Shown: positions 41,412 to 50,426, counted from the stretch's first letter. The stretch is 64,000 nucleotides of DNA from JAOPZW01 sp963707695 (GCA_963707695.1 CAVPQY010000003.1:62001-126000), one strand, 5' to 3'. Notes: generated by a model not told the origin, from the sequence alone. Numbers and translations: made by a program.

Positions 41412-42056
41412 GTGGAGGCCCGGCCGCCCTCAGCCCACCCCAGCGAACGGCTGCGCACCGAGGGCGAGCCGACCCCGCCGCGGCAGGCGGCGACCGTCAT
41501 CGTGCTCCGCGGTGGCGCTGCGGCGCTCGAGGTCCTGCTCGTCCGCCGGACCGAGGCCGCGCGCTTCATGGGCGGCGTGTGGGTCTTCCCGGGCGGGGCC
41601 GTGGACGCCCACGAGGGCGACGGCGACGCCGCCCACCGCGCCGCGGCGCTCCGCGAGCTGGAGGAGGAGGCCGCCCTGCGCCTCGACGACCCCGGCGCGC
41701 TCGTGAAGTTCTCGCGCTGGATCACGCCGCGCGAGGTCGTCATCCGCTACGACACGCACTTCTTCCTCGCGCCGTTGCCCGAGGGGCAGGAGCCGCGGGT
41801 CGACGGGTCCGAGATCGTCGACCAGGGCTGGTTCACGCCCGCGGGCGCGCTCGAGGCCCACGGCCGCGGCGAGCTGCCGCTCGTGTTCCCCACGATCAAG
41901 CACCTCGAGCAGCTCTCGGACTTCCCCTCCGCCGACGCCCTGCTGGCCCACGCCGCAGGCCGTGAGGTCGTGCCGGTCGAGCCGCGCATCGTCGGCGGCG
42001 GCGAGGTCGCGCGCGTGCTGCTGCCCGGCGACGACGGCTACGACGAGATCGCTTGA
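41412..42056 (+). CDS. NUDIX hydrolase
   Basis: A 214-residue pyrophosphohydrolase. The Nudix box reads GGAVDAHEGDGDAAHRAAALRELEEEAAL, with a four-residue insert relative to the strict GX5EX7REUXEEXGU spacing, as in the RNA-polymerase-like or NUDT19/RppH-type larger members. FMGGVWVFPGGAVD is typical of the NUDT19-like group acting on CoA or nucleoside diphosphates. The GTG at 41412 follows TAGCCT (41399-41404) by 7 bases with no ribosome site. Substrate not assigned. Confidence 0.85.
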   Translation: MEARPPSAHPSERLRTEGEPTPPRQAATVIVLRGGAAALEVLLVRRTEAARFMGGVWVFPGGAVDAHEGDGDAAHRAAALRELEEEAALRLDDPGALVKFSRWITPREVVIRYDTHFFLAPLPEGQEPRVDGSEIVDQGWFTPAGALEAHGRGELPLVFPTIKHLEQLSDFPSADALLAHAAGREVVPVEPRIVGGGEVARVLLPGDDGYDEIA

Positions 42057-42087
42057 CGCGCGCCCGCCACGCGGGTACCACGGAGCC

Positions 42088-42771
42088 ATGACGCTCGGAC
42101 TCTCCCCGCAGCTCGACGCAGCCTTCGGGCGCGCCGGGACCGCGGTCCTCGTGACCCTCGACGGCGCGGGCCACCCCATCGCGACCACGTCGCGCGTGGA
42201 GCACGACCCGGCGGCCGGCTGCTTCGGCCTGGACGTCGCGCTCGGGCTGCCGGACCCGCACGCCGCGCTCGTCCTCGCGGACGGCGTCGACGACCTCGTG
42301 CTCGTGCAGGGCACCGCGCGGCCGGCCGGCGCGATGGGCGTCCAGGTCCGTCCCGAGCGCGTCTACCGCTGGACCGACGGCGACCTCGAGGCGGAGCCCG
42401 AGCTCTACGACGCGCACCTGGAGGAGGTGCGGTCGGCCCACAACGAGGAGCCCGAGGTCCCGCACGAGCCGCCGGTGCCCGAGGCCACGTCGTGGGAGTC
42501 CCGCCTCGACGCGCTCGCCGTCCTGAGCGGCGCTCGCGGGACGCTGGCGGTGGTCGGGCCCGACGGGTTCCCCTTCGCGGTCGTGCTGCCGGTCGCCGTC
42601 GATCCCGAGGCCGGCCGCGTCGAGATGGGCGCCGACCCGGTCGGCGCGCCGCTCGACCCGGGTCCGGCGTGCCTGCTCGTGCTCGACGCCGAGCAGCGCG
42701 AGCTGCTCGTGCACGGCGACCTGCTCGACGAGGACGGGCGCTGGGTGCTGCGCCCGCGCCCGCTGACCTAG
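42088..42771 (+). CDS. Split-barrel (pyridoxamine 5'-phosphate oxidase-like) protein
   Basis: A 227-residue protein with two similar halves. TAVLVTLDGAGHPIATTSRVEHDPAAGCFGLDV in the first and GTLAVVGPDGFPFAVVLPVAVDPEAGRVEMG in the second each match the first strands of the FMN-binding split barrel. A charged linker (HNEEPEVPHEPPVPE) separates them. It may be an internally duplicated flavin- or haem-binding protein. The ATG at 42088 is 31 bases after the NUDIX stop; GGAG lies close to it. Function unknown. Confidence 0.6.
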   Translation: MTLGLSPQLDAAFGRAGTAVLVTLDGAGHPIATTSRVEHDPAAGCFGLDVALGLPDPHAALVLADGVDDLVLVQGTARPAGAMGVQVRPERVYRWTDGDLEAEPELYDAHLEEVRSAHNEEPEVPHEPPVPEATSWESRLDALAVLSGARGTLAVVGPDGFPFAVVLPVAVDPEAGRVEMGADPVGAPLDPGPACLLVLDAEQRELLVHGDLLDEDGRWVLRPRPLT

Positions 42772-42794
42772 CGCGCGCGGGCCGCCGCGGGCGA

Positions 42795-43202
42795 CTAGCG
42801 GGGGGCCTCGGTCACCGGGACGCCGAAGCGGCGCCCGGCCTCGCCGGCGACGTCGTCCTCGCGGTAGCGGGCGCGATCCTCGTCGCTCCGCGCGACGATG
42901 AGGATGCGGTCGGCAGGGAACGTCGCCAGCGCGTCCTGTAGGGCGAGCAGCGGCTCGGACTCGCCCGTCGTGGCCCGGGCCCGGGCGCCGCGCTCGCGCA
43001 GGGCGTCGGCCGTGCGCCGGGCGACCGACTCGGCGTCGCCGATGGCCTCGTCGCTGTCGGAGACCCAGAAGGCGACGGCGGACTCGTTCACGGCGGGGGC
43101 GACGACGAGCACCTCGGCGCCCTCGACGTCGTCGTCGCCCGGGAGCGCGTCGCGGACGTCGTCGGCGGTGATCGGCTCGGTGGCCAGCACGAGGAGCTTC
43201 AT
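42795..43202 (-). CDS. Universal-stress-like small alpha/beta protein
   Basis: A 135-residue acidic protein. An N-terminal strand (KLLVLATEPI), a central strand EVLVVAPAVNESAVAFWVSD, a long helix with SVARRTADALRERGARAR, and a final strand DRILIVARSDEDR followed by FGVPVTE resemble a UspA-type nucleotide-binding fold. The ATP-binding GxxGxxG(S/T) is missing, so it would belong to a non-ATP-binding group. ATG at 43202 is preferred over an upstream start without support. Confidence 0.6.
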   Translation of the reverse strand: MKLLVLATEPITADDVRDALPGDDDVEGAEVLVVAPAVNESAVAFWVSDSDEAIGDAESVARRTADALRERGARARATTGESEPLLALQDALATFPADRILIVARSDEDRARYREDDVAGEAGRRFGVPVTEAPR

Positions 43203-43271
43203 GGCACCCCGGCTGCTACCCGCTCGACGGGGGTCCAGCACCCCGTTCGCGGCGGAGGCTCGAGCGGGCTG

Positions 43272-44108
43272 CTAGCCCGACGATCGCTCGGGGTCGCCGG
43301 CCGCCTCGTCCGGGGGCAGCGGCTCGTCGGGCGGCGGCTCCGCCTCGACGACGGGCTGCGCCAGGTCGGCCGCAGGCGGCTCCTCGGCGCCCGGCTCGTC
43401 CGCGGGCGGCGCGGGCTCGGCCCGCGCCGGCTCGGCCTCGACGACGGGCTGCGCGAGGTCGGCCGGCGGTGGCTCCTCGGCGGCGGCGTCGGTGGTCGGC
43501 TCCGCGGGCTCCTCGGCGGCGGCGTCGGTGGTCGGCTCCGCGGGCTCCTCGGCGGCGGGCCGCTCCTCGGTCGCCCCCTCGTCGGTCGCCCCCTCCGCGG
43601 TCGCCTGCGCCGCGGCCGGCTCGCCGGCCGTCGCCTCCGGCTCCGCCCCGGCCTCCGCCGCCTGCGCTGCCCCGTCCCCGGTCGTCGCGCCCACCGACGC
43701 GTCGAGCGACGGGATGTCGCCGCCCTCGACCAGCTCGCGGTAGCGGGGGAACAGCGCCTGGCTGAGGGGCACGAGCCGCAGGATCGCCGCGACGGGGCCG
43801 AAGGCCTTGATCTGCCCCTTGGCCAGCGCGACGGAGAGGTTGACCTGGCCCTGCCAGTAGGCGTGCGCCGTGTCGCCGTCCATGGTCAGGACGACGTCGG
43901 GGCGGAGCTCGGTAAGGCCGAGGTCGACGCGGAGGTCGCCCTCGGACCGCAGCGCGGCCGTGATCCGCGCGTCGGGCCGGCGGACGTCGTACTGGACGAC
44001 GGCGTCGGCGTCGCGCAGGCGGCCGGAGAGCGCCTCGTCGGTCGCCGCGGCCCGCAGCAGGTAGCCGATGTGGCCGTAGACGGCGCGGTCGTCCTCGAAG
44101 TACGGCAC
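43272..44108 (-). CDS. SCP2 sterol-carrier-like protein with repetitive acidic tail
   Basis: Residues 1 to about 135 resemble an SCP2 lipid-binding domain (VVQYDVRRPDARITAALR, then VLTMDGDTAHAYWQGQVNLSVALAKGQIKAFGPVAAILRL). The remaining half is low-complexity Glu/Pro/Ala/Thr, with a 12-residue unit EEPAEPTTDAAA twice in tandem and a unit DLAQPVVEAEP twice. The GTG at 44108 is favoured because TAGATT (44121-44116) ends 7 bases ahead; a TTG at 44117 would overlap that box. Lipid or acyl-CoA binding is inferred. Confidence 0.7.
   Translation of the reverse strand: MPYFEDDRAVYGHIGYLLRAAATDEALSGRLRDADAVVQYDVRRPDARITAALRSEGDLRVDLGLTELRPDVVLTMDGDTAHAYWQGQVNLSVALAKGQIKAFGPVAAILRLVPLSQALFPRYRELVEGGDIPSLDASVGATTGDGAAQAAEAGAEPEATAGEPAAAQATAEGATDEGATEERPAAEEPAEPTTDAAAEEPAEPTTDAAAEEPPPADLAQPVVEAEPARAEPAPPADEPGAEEPPAADLAQPVVEAEPPPDEPLPPDEAAGDPERSSG
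43473..43560. repeat. 36-bp in-frame tandem repeat in the SCP2 gene tail
   Basis: Two identical 36-base units (43473-43508 and 43509-43544) followed by a partial third (43545-43560). Each unit encodes EEPAEPTTDAAA on the minus strand. Perfect identity of the two units at nucleotide level points to recent duplication or gene-conversion-type slippage. Confidence 0.85.
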
Positions 44109-44351
44109 GCGCAGCAATCTAGCGAGCGCGGGTCCTCCTCAGGCAGGCCCCCGGATCGCCCCGCACGGCCGACGACGGCGGCGCTCGCGCGCCGCGCTCG
44201 TCAGCCTCCACTCGCCGCCCGCCCGCCGGCCGCGTGAGGGGACGCGAACCGCACGCCGGCGCGGCTGACCACCGGGGCTCCCCTTGTCCGGAAGGGCGCG
44301 TCGGCCGGTGCTACGTTCCGCCCGAGGCCCCGGACAGAGGAGAGACCCGCG

Positions 44352-45789
44352 ATGGCGACCGCCACGCAGCAGCTGCAGAACTTCATCGACGGCGAGCTCG
44401 TCGACGCCGCCGAGGGCGCGACCGAGCCCGTCCTCAACCCGGCCACCGGGCAGGAGATCGGCCAGGCGCCCGCCTCGGGAGCGCAGGACGTCGACCGCGC
44501 CGTCGCCGCCGCCCGGCGCGCGTTCGAGACCTACTCGCAGACCACGCCGGGCCAGCGCCAGGACGTGCTGCTCAAGCTCGCCGACGTCCTCGAGCAGCAC
44601 GGCGACGAGCTCGCCGAGCTGGAGTCCGCCAACGCCGGCAAGCCGCTCCAGGCCGTCAAGGACGACGAGATCGGCGCGATGGTCGACAACCTCCGCTTCT
44701 TCGCGGGCGCCGCGCGGAACATGGAGGGCAAGCCCGCCGGCGAGTACCTCGAGGGCTACACGTCGTGGGTGCGGCGCGAGCCGGTCGGCGTCGTCGGCCA
44801 GGTCGCGCCGTGGAACTACCCGCTGCTCATGGCCGTCTGGAAGATCGGCCCGGCGCTGGCCACCGGCAACACGATCGTCCTCAAGCCGGCTCCCACGACC
44901 CCGGTCACGACGCTGCGCTTCGCGGAGCTCGCCGCCGACGTGCTGCCCAAGGGCGTCCTCAACGTCGTCGCCGGCGGCAACGAGGCGGGGGCCGCGCTCG
45001 TCACCCACGACGACGTCGACATGGTCTCGCTCACCGGCTCGGTCGACACCGGCAAGTGGATCGCCGAGCACGCCGCCCGCACGCTCAAGCGCGTGCACCT
45101 CGAGCTCGGCGGCAAGGCGCCCGTCATCGTCTTCGACGACGTCGACCTCGAGACCGCGCTCGAGACGATCGCCGGCACCGGCTACTACAACGCCGGGCAG
45201 GACTGCACGGCGGCCACCCGCGTCCTCGTCGGCCCGAAGGTCTACGACGACGTCGTGAGCGGCCTCGCCGAGCAGGCGAAGGGCTACGTCCTCGGTGACA
45301 CGGCGTCGCCGGACACGACGCTCGGCCCGGTCAACTCCCAGCGCCAGCGCGAGCGCGTCGAGGGCTTCCTCGAGCGCCGGCCGACGCACGCCGAGGTCGT
45401 CACGGGCGGCAAGGAGCCCGACCTCCCCGGCTTCTTCCTCGAGCCGACCGTCGTCGCGAACCTGCAGCAGGACGACGAGATGATCCAGCGCGAGATCTTC
45501 GGGCCGGTCATCACCGTCCAGCAGTTCTCCGACGAGGACGCCGCGATCCGCTGGGCCAACGGCACGAAGTACGGCCTGGCGTCGTCGGTCTGGACCCGCG
45601 ACGTCGGGCGCGCGCTGCGCGTCTCCAAGGCGCTGCGGTTCGGCACGCGTCTGGATCAACGACCACATCCCGCTCGTCTCCGAGATGCCGCACGGCGGCT
45701 TCAAGGAGTCGGGCTACGGCAAGGACCTCTCCATGTACGCGCTCGAGGACTACACGGTCGTCAAGCACGTCATGGCGAGCCTGGCCTAG
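44352..45789 (+). pseudogene. Aldehyde dehydrogenase (aminobutyraldehyde/betaine-aldehyde dehydrogenase-like), frameshifted near the 3' end
   Basis: NAD-dependent oxidation of an aldehyde, about 478 residues when repaired. Motifs: VAPWNYPLLMAVWKIGPALATGN, LTGSVDTGKW, LELGGKAP with E251 and AGQDCTAATR with C285; AGQDC and the overall sequence resemble gamma-aminobutyraldehyde dehydrogenases. After ALRFGT the frame breaks: one base too many lies within 45645-45649. Skipping it restores VWINDHIPLVSEMPHGGFKESGYGKDLSMYALEDYTVVKHVM to a TAG at 45787-45789. Ribosome site AGAGGAGA precedes the ATG. Either a sequence error or a recent mutation; unshifted, the active site is intact but the oligomerisation tail is lost. 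Confidence 0.85.
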
Positions 45790-45880
45790 CCGGAGCGCCC
45801 GGTCGTCCGCGCGGGCCCGCCGTGGCCCGCGCAGACGCGACTTCCGCCTGCGCCTGGCGTTATGGTGGGCGGGAGCAGCG

Positions 45881-47380
45881 GTGGAAGCCTCGGCACTCCA
45901 AGCCCCGCAGGGCCTCGGTCGTCTGACGGCCCGTGGGCCGATGCTGCGCCTGCGGACCGACGACCAGCTCGTCGCGCTCTTCCGGATGGGCTACGACGAG
46001 GCCTTCCAGGCGATCTTCGACCGCTACCGGCAGCGGCTCTTCGCCTACACGCGCCAGATGCTCGCCGGCTCGCCGACGGACGCCGAGGACGCGCTGCAGG
46101 ACGTCTTCCTGCGGGCCTACAGCGCCCTGCGCACCGACGACCGGCCCGTCACGCTGCGCGCCTGGCTCTACCGCGTCGCGCACAACCGCTGCATCGACCA
46201 GCTCCGGCGCCCGGCGCCCGCCCCGGCCGACCTGCTCGCCGCCGGGCGCACGCCGCTGCAGGACCCCATGGCCGAGTGCGAGCGGCGTGAGGACCTGCGG
46301 CGCCTCGTCGCGGACGTCCAGCGGCTGCCGGAGCAGCAGCGCTCGGCGCTCCTCCTGCGCGAGCTCGACGGCCTGAGCTACCAGGAGCTCGGCGACGTCC
46401 TGGGCGTGAGCCTCCCCGCCGTCAAGTCGCTCCTCGTGCGCGCGCGCATGGGCCTCGTGGAGGCCGGCGAGGCGCGCGACACCGCCTGCACGGACATCCG
46501 GCGCGACCTGCTCGGCGCCCACGACCGCGGGGTGCGCTGCGACGGCCGCGCGCGCCGCCACCTGCGCGACTGCGGCGGGTGCCGCGACTACCACGCAGCG
46601 CTGCGCGCGACCCGGCGCGGCTTCGGCGCCTTCACCCCCGGCGCCGGTCCGCTGGCGACGATCGCCAAGCTCCTCGGGATCGGCGGCGCCGGCTCGGCCG
46701 CCGGCGCGGGCGCGGGGGCCGGCGGCGCCGCGACGGGCACGGTCATCGCCGGGGGCGTCGCGACGGGCACCGCCACGAAGGTCGCCGCCGTCATCTGCTG
46801 CGCCGCCGTCGTCGGCGCCGGGTCGGCCGAGGTCCAGCACAAGATCGGCCCCGTGTCGCGCCACCACGCGGAGAAGGCGCCGGCGGCCGCCCGGCCGGCG
46901 GCCGCCGCGGCTCCCACCGCCGTCCCGATCGCCGTCGGCGTCCGGGCCCAGCCCGCCGCGACGAAGGCGCAGGCCGCGGCCCATGCCCGCTCCGGCGCCC
47001 ACGGCGGCGCGGCCGACGACCCGACGAGCCGCCGGGCGAGCAGCCTCGATCCGGTCGTCACCGCCCCGGCCACGACGACCGACCCGACCAGCACCGACCC
47101 GCCGCTGACGGGCGGGACGGCCGCGCCGGCCGAGGAGAGCCTGCCCGGGGACGGCACCACGCCGGCCGCGAGCCCCACCGACCCCACGGCGACGGGCGAC
47201 ACCTCGGTGACCGCCGGCACGGGCGACGGCACCGCGACCGCCTCGTCCACCGGCCCGAGCGCCTCGGGCAGCGGGGCCGCGGACGACGGGACCGCGACCG
47301 CGTCCGAGACCCCGCCGGCCGCGCCCGCGACGACGGCGAGCACCGCCGGCGCCGGGACCCGGCCCGGCGACGGCGACTAG
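45881..47380 (+). CDS. ECF-type sigma factor fused to a zinc-finger, transmembrane and Thr/Pro-rich tail
   Basis: A 499-residue protein. Residues about 37-110 are sigma region 2 (FDRYRQRLFAYTRQMLAGSPTDAEDALQDVFLRAYSAL), and about 139-195 region 4 (LPEQQRSALLLRELDGLSYQELGDVLGVSLPAVKSLLVRAR). Then comes a Cys/His cluster C203, C220, H227-x3-C231-x2-C234 like the zinc-binding anti-sigma (ZAS) motif. A Gly/Ala-rich hydrophobic segment at about 283-314 could span the membrane. The last 180 residues are Thr/Ala/Pro/Ser-rich, as in a cell-wall-spanning tail. This predicts a membrane-tethered, self-inhibited sigma factor. TATGGT (45861-45866) precedes the GTG. Confidence 0.82.
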   Translation: MEASALQAPQGLGRLTARGPMLRLRTDDQLVALFRMGYDEAFQAIFDRYRQRLFAYTRQMLAGSPTDAEDALQDVFLRAYSALRTDDRPVTLRAWLYRVAHNRCIDQLRRPAPAPADLLAAGRTPLQDPMAECERREDLRRLVADVQRLPEQQRSALLLRELDGLSYQELGDVLGVSLPAVKSLLVRARMGLVEAGEARDTACTDIRRDLLGAHDRGVRCDGRARRHLRDCGGCRDYHAALRATRRGFGAFTPGAGPLATIAKLLGIGGAGSAAGAGAGAGGAATGTVIAGGVATGTATKVAAVICCAAVVGAGSAEVQHKIGPVSRHHAEKAPAAARPAAAAAPTAVPIAVGVRAQPAATKAQAAAHARSGAHGGAADDPTSRRASSLDPVVTAPATTTDPTSTDPPLTGGTAAPAEESLPGDGTTPAASPTDPTATGDTSVTAGTGDGTATASSTGPSASGSGAADDGTATASETPPAAPATTASTAGAGTRPGDGD

Positions 47381-47461
47381 CCTGCCGGCGCCGCCGACAG
47401 CGCCGGCGCCTCGCGGGACGCCGGGTGCGCCGCCGCCCGCGGGCGGGTAGGCGTCCGCCCC

Positions 47462-48526
47462 GTGGCCGACGACCGCTACCTCGTCCCCATCGAGCACGAG
47501 GAGGTCCTCGTCCGGCACGGGACGCGCTCGGGCCTCTACAGCATCGTGGCCGTGCACTCGACGCGGCGCGGTCCGGCGCTCGGCGGGTGCCGCATGTGGC
47601 GCTACGACGACACCCGCGTCGCCCTCCGCGACGCCCTGCGGCTGGCGCGCGGCATGACGTACAAGTCGGCCGTCGCCGGCCTGGACCTCGGCGGCGGCAA
47701 GGGCGTCATCGCCCTCCCGCCGGACGCCGCGCCGCCGACGGGCCGTGCCCGCCGCGACGTGCTGCTGGACTTCGGCGACGCCGTCGACGCGCTCGGCGGC
47801 CGCTACGTCACGGCCGAGGACGTCGGCACGGCCACCCGCGACATGACGACGATCGCGCGCGCCACGACCCACGTCACGGGCCTGCCCCGCCGCGCCGGGG
47901 GCTCGGGCGACCCCAGCCCGCACACCGCCCTCGGCGTGGAGGCCGCCGTGCTGGCGACGTGCGAGCGGGCCTTCGGCTCGGCGTCGCTGCGCGGGCGCAG
48001 CGTCGCCGTCGTCGGGCTCGGGCACGTGGGCCTGCGCGTCGCCCGCCTGCTCGCCCGCCGCGGGGCGCGGCTGCTGGTCGCCGACATCGACCCCGCCAAG
48101 CGCGCGCAGGCCCGGGCCCTGGGCGCACGCTGGGTGACCCCGGCCCGGGCCCTGACCGCGCCGGTCGACGTGCTCGCGCCCTGCGCGCTGGGCGGGGTGC
48201 TCGACCACGACTCGGTCCCGCGCCTGCAGGCGCAGGCGATCGCGGGCGCGGCGAACAACCAGCTCGCCGACGACAGCGTCGGCGAGCTCCTGCAGGCCCG
48301 CGGGATCCTGTGGGCGCCGGACTTCGTGGCCAACGCCGGCGGGATCATCAACATCGCCGTCGAGCTCGGGCCTGGCGGCTACGACCCGGCCCGTGCGCGA
48401 CGGGACGTCCGCGCGATCGCCGACACCCTGCTCGAGGTCTACGACCGCGCGGCGAGCACCGGGGCGACGCCGCTGAGCGCGGCGACCGCCCTCGCCGAGA
48501 GCAGGCTCTCCGGCCCCTCGGCGTAG
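47462..48526 (+). CDS. Glu/Leu/Phe/Val dehydrogenase (leucine/valine dehydrogenase-like)
   Basis: NAD-dependent oxidative deamination of an amino acid, 354 residues. The catalytic site includes K68 in GMTYKSAVAGLDLGGGKG with K80, and D120 in VTAEDVGT. The Rossmann motif is VAVVGLGHVGLRVARLL. The C-terminal region GAANNQLADDSVGELLQARGILWAPDFVANAGGIINIAVE is strongly characteristic of the branched-chain/phenylalanine branch. GTG start. Its last 88 bases overlap the 3' end of the convergent DsbA-like gene. A link to branched-chain degradation fits the acyl-CoA dehydrogenases nearby. Confidence 0.88.
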   Translation: MADDRYLVPIEHEEVLVRHGTRSGLYSIVAVHSTRRGPALGGCRMWRYDDTRVALRDALRLARGMTYKSAVAGLDLGGGKGVIALPPDAAPPTGRARRDVLLDFGDAVDALGGRYVTAEDVGTATRDMTTIARATTHVTGLPRRAGGSGDPSPHTALGVEAAVLATCERAFGSASLRGRSVAVVGLGHVGLRVARLLARRGARLLVADIDPAKRAQARALGARWVTPARALTAPVDVLAPCALGGVLDHDSVPRLQAQAIAGAANNQLADDSVGELLQARGILWAPDFVANAGGIINIAVELGPGGYDPARARRDVRAIADTLLEVYDRAASTGATPLSAATALAESRLSGPSA

Positions 48527-49401
48527 CGCGGCGCGAGCCACAGCGCGTCGCTGCCCGCCGCCACGCGCACCGCCTCGCCGTCCGCGGCCGCCGCGACGAG
48601 CCCCGCCTCGGCGCCGAGGACGTCGGGCGCGTCGTTGCCGCGACGCAGCACCTCGGCCGCCTCGGCCGTGGTGAGCCCGAGCGGCTCGGCGGCGAGCGCC
48701 TCGCGCACGTCGCCGGGCGCGTCGCGCCGCTCCAGGCGCGGGGTGAGGTTCGCCAGCAGGACGTCGTAGGCCTCGAGCGACTGGAAGCCGCCCGCCTCCA
48801 GGCACCGCCCGTCGCGGGTGAAGACGAGCGACGGCGCCGTGTAGCGCCAGCGCCCGTCGGAGTTCGCGGCCTTCCCCTGCCACTGCGTCGCGCCGCCCTC
48901 GGCCGTGCGCGCCCGGCTGCGGTCGTCCTCGTAGGCCGCCAGGACCTCGGGATCGTCGATCGCGGCGACGGCGGCGTCGGCGTCGAGGCCCTCGACCGCC
49001 CCGAGCGCGAGGCGCAACGCCTCGTCGTCGTCGAGCGGCAGCGGCGTCGTGAACTGCAGGAGCTGCAGGACGCGCAGCGCGGCGTCGCCGAGGGCAGGGT
49101 CCTGGCCGCGGGCGACGACGATCGCCCGGCAGGCGCGCGACGTGGCGGCCACGCGGGCCTTCGGCGCCGTGGCGAAGGGCATGCCCCAGCGCTCGCGGAA
49201 GGTCAGGTAGCCCCCGGTCATCCTCCGGGGCGTGTAGCCGCGGTCGACGTACTGGCGGGCGTCCTCGGTCAGGCCGATGGTCACGAGGTCCCACTCGAGC
49301 TGGTCGCCGTAGCGCCAGCGCAGGGCCGCGAGGGCGGGCGCGGCGGAGTAGGCCCACGGGCAGCCCGGGTCGGTGAAGTGGGTGACGCGAATCGGTTGCA
49401 C
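48439..49401 (-). CDS. DsbA-family (FrnE-like) oxidoreductase domain protein
   Basis: A 320-residue protein with an N-terminal thioredoxin-like DsbA/FrnE domain: IRVTHFTDPGCPWAYSAAPAL, where the usual CxxC or CxxS reads CPWA, so only the first Cys is present. Later segments AAIDDPEVLAAYEDD and GGATQWQGKAANSDGRWRYTAPSLVF (with the cis-Pro region TAPS) fit the family. The last 80 residues are extra. The GTG at 49401 is chosen because the domain begins at once after it; further in-frame GTGs upstream have no support. Activity may be isomerase-like rather than disulfide formation. Confidence 0.72.
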   Translation of the reverse strand: MQPIRVTHFTDPGCPWAYSAAPALAALRWRYGDQLEWDLVTIGLTEDARQYVDRGYTPRRMTGGYLTFRERWGMPFATAPKARVAATSRACRAIVVARGQDPALGDAALRVLQLLQFTTPLPLDDDEALRLALGAVEGLDADAAVAAIDDPEVLAAYEDDRSRARTAEGGATQWQGKAANSDGRWRYTAPSLVFTRDGRCLEAGGFQSLEAYDVLLANLTPRLERRDAPGDVREALAAEPLGLTTAEAAEVLRRGNDAPDVLGAEAGLVAAAADGEAVRVAAGSDALWLAPRYAEGPESLLSARAVAALSGVAPVLAARS

Positions 49402-49612
49402 AGACAACCGCTTCCCCAGGACCGGCCCCGCGCTCACGCTCGATCCATCCGGCCGGTCGGCCCGGGGACCGGCGGCGCGCGGACCGAGCCGGCGGCCGAG
49501 GCTCCCCCGGGTCCATGGGCGGCACCGCACGGGCACCGCAACCCACCCCGGCCGCCGGTTCACCTCGAAGCTACGCCCGCCGCGGTGGGTCGGCAGCGCC
49601 GGGGTTGGTGAG

Positions 49613-50416
49613 CTACGGGCGCGCGCCGTGGAGCAGCCCGTCGACGTCCGGGCGCTCGACCCCGTCGGGGAGCCGTCCCTCCTCGTCGAGCTTGTCGAGG
49701 TGGGCGGCCAGCGTGACGGCGGCCGCCGGGCGCAGCGCCGCCGGGGCGTCGGCCCACGCGCGGTCCAGGAGGTCGGGCACGGTCCGCAGCCCGGCGTCGA
49801 GGGCCTCGACGAGCCGCCGCTCGCGGTCGAGGCGGTGCTCGCGGTACTCGCGCAGCTTCGCCGCGGGGTCGAGCACGAGCGGCCCGTGGCCCGGGCAGAT
49901 CACGTCGAGGTCCAGCCCCGCCAGGCGGTCGAGCGCGGCGAGGTAGCCGCGCATGGCCCCAGGGTCGGGGAACACGAAGACCGAGCCCCGGCCGAGCACG
50001 GCGTCGCCGCTGAGCAGCGCACGGCCGGCCACGAAGGCGAGGTGGTCAGGCGAGTGGCCCGGGGTGGCGACCGCGACGAGCGGGCCGGCGGCGTCGCCGT
50101 CGCCGAGCCGGACGTCGGCGCCCACGTGGGCCGACGCCGCAACCGGGACGTGGCGACCGTGCCCGGCGGCCTCCAGGAGCGCGCCGACCGCCTCGGTGTG
50201 GTCGAGGTGGTCGTGGGTCAGCGCGATGCCGCCCAGGCCCCCGCGGCCCTCCGCCGCCCGCGTGACCGCGGCGACGTGGCGGCCGTCCGCAGGCCCGGGG
50301 TCGACGACCCAGCACGGGTCGCGCCCGACGAGCCAGGTGTTCGTCCCCTCGAGCGTGAACGGCGACGGGTTGTCCGCCCGGACGACCTCGAGGTCCAGCG
50401 CGGCCAGCGCGTCCAC
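49613..50416 (-). CDS. Metallo-beta-lactamase-fold hydrolase (LACTB2-like)
   Basis: A 267-residue zinc hydrolase. Metal ligands: LTHDHLDHTEAVGALL (HxHxDH), later His in TPGHSPDHLAF, Asp in LLSGDAVLGRGSV and His in CPGHGPLVLDP. N-terminal ADNPSPFTLEGTNTWLVG is characteristic of the group containing LACTB2 and beta-lactamase-like hydrolases. The C-terminal winged-helix segment (AAVTLAAHLDKLDEEGRLPDG) is also present. GTG start; 10 bases after the stop of the upstream sugar dehydrogenase, so probably co-transcribed. Substrate unknown. Confidence 0.86.
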   Translation of the reverse strand: MDALAALDLEVVRADNPSPFTLEGTNTWLVGRDPCWVVDPGPADGRHVAAVTRAAEGRGGLGGIALTHDHLDHTEAVGALLEAAGHGRHVPVAASAHVGADVRLGDGDAAGPLVAVATPGHSPDHLAFVAGRALLSGDAVLGRGSVFVFPDPGAMRGYLAALDRLAGLDLDVICPGHGPLVLDPAAKLREYREHRLDRERRLVEALDAGLRTVPDLLDRAWADAPAALRPAAAVTLAAHLDKLDEEGRLPDGVERPDVDGLLHGARP

Positions 50417-50426
50417 CCGGCGGACG

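Noticed and set aside
43473..43560. CRISPR repeat because the unit is 36 bp
   Set aside because: Units are directly contiguous, in frame and code for protein; no spacers.
44118..44351. Possible gene in the 234-bp gap before the aldehyde dehydrogenase
   Set aside because: Only shadow frames; the gap holds a TACGTT -10-like box and a ribosome site for the downstream gene.
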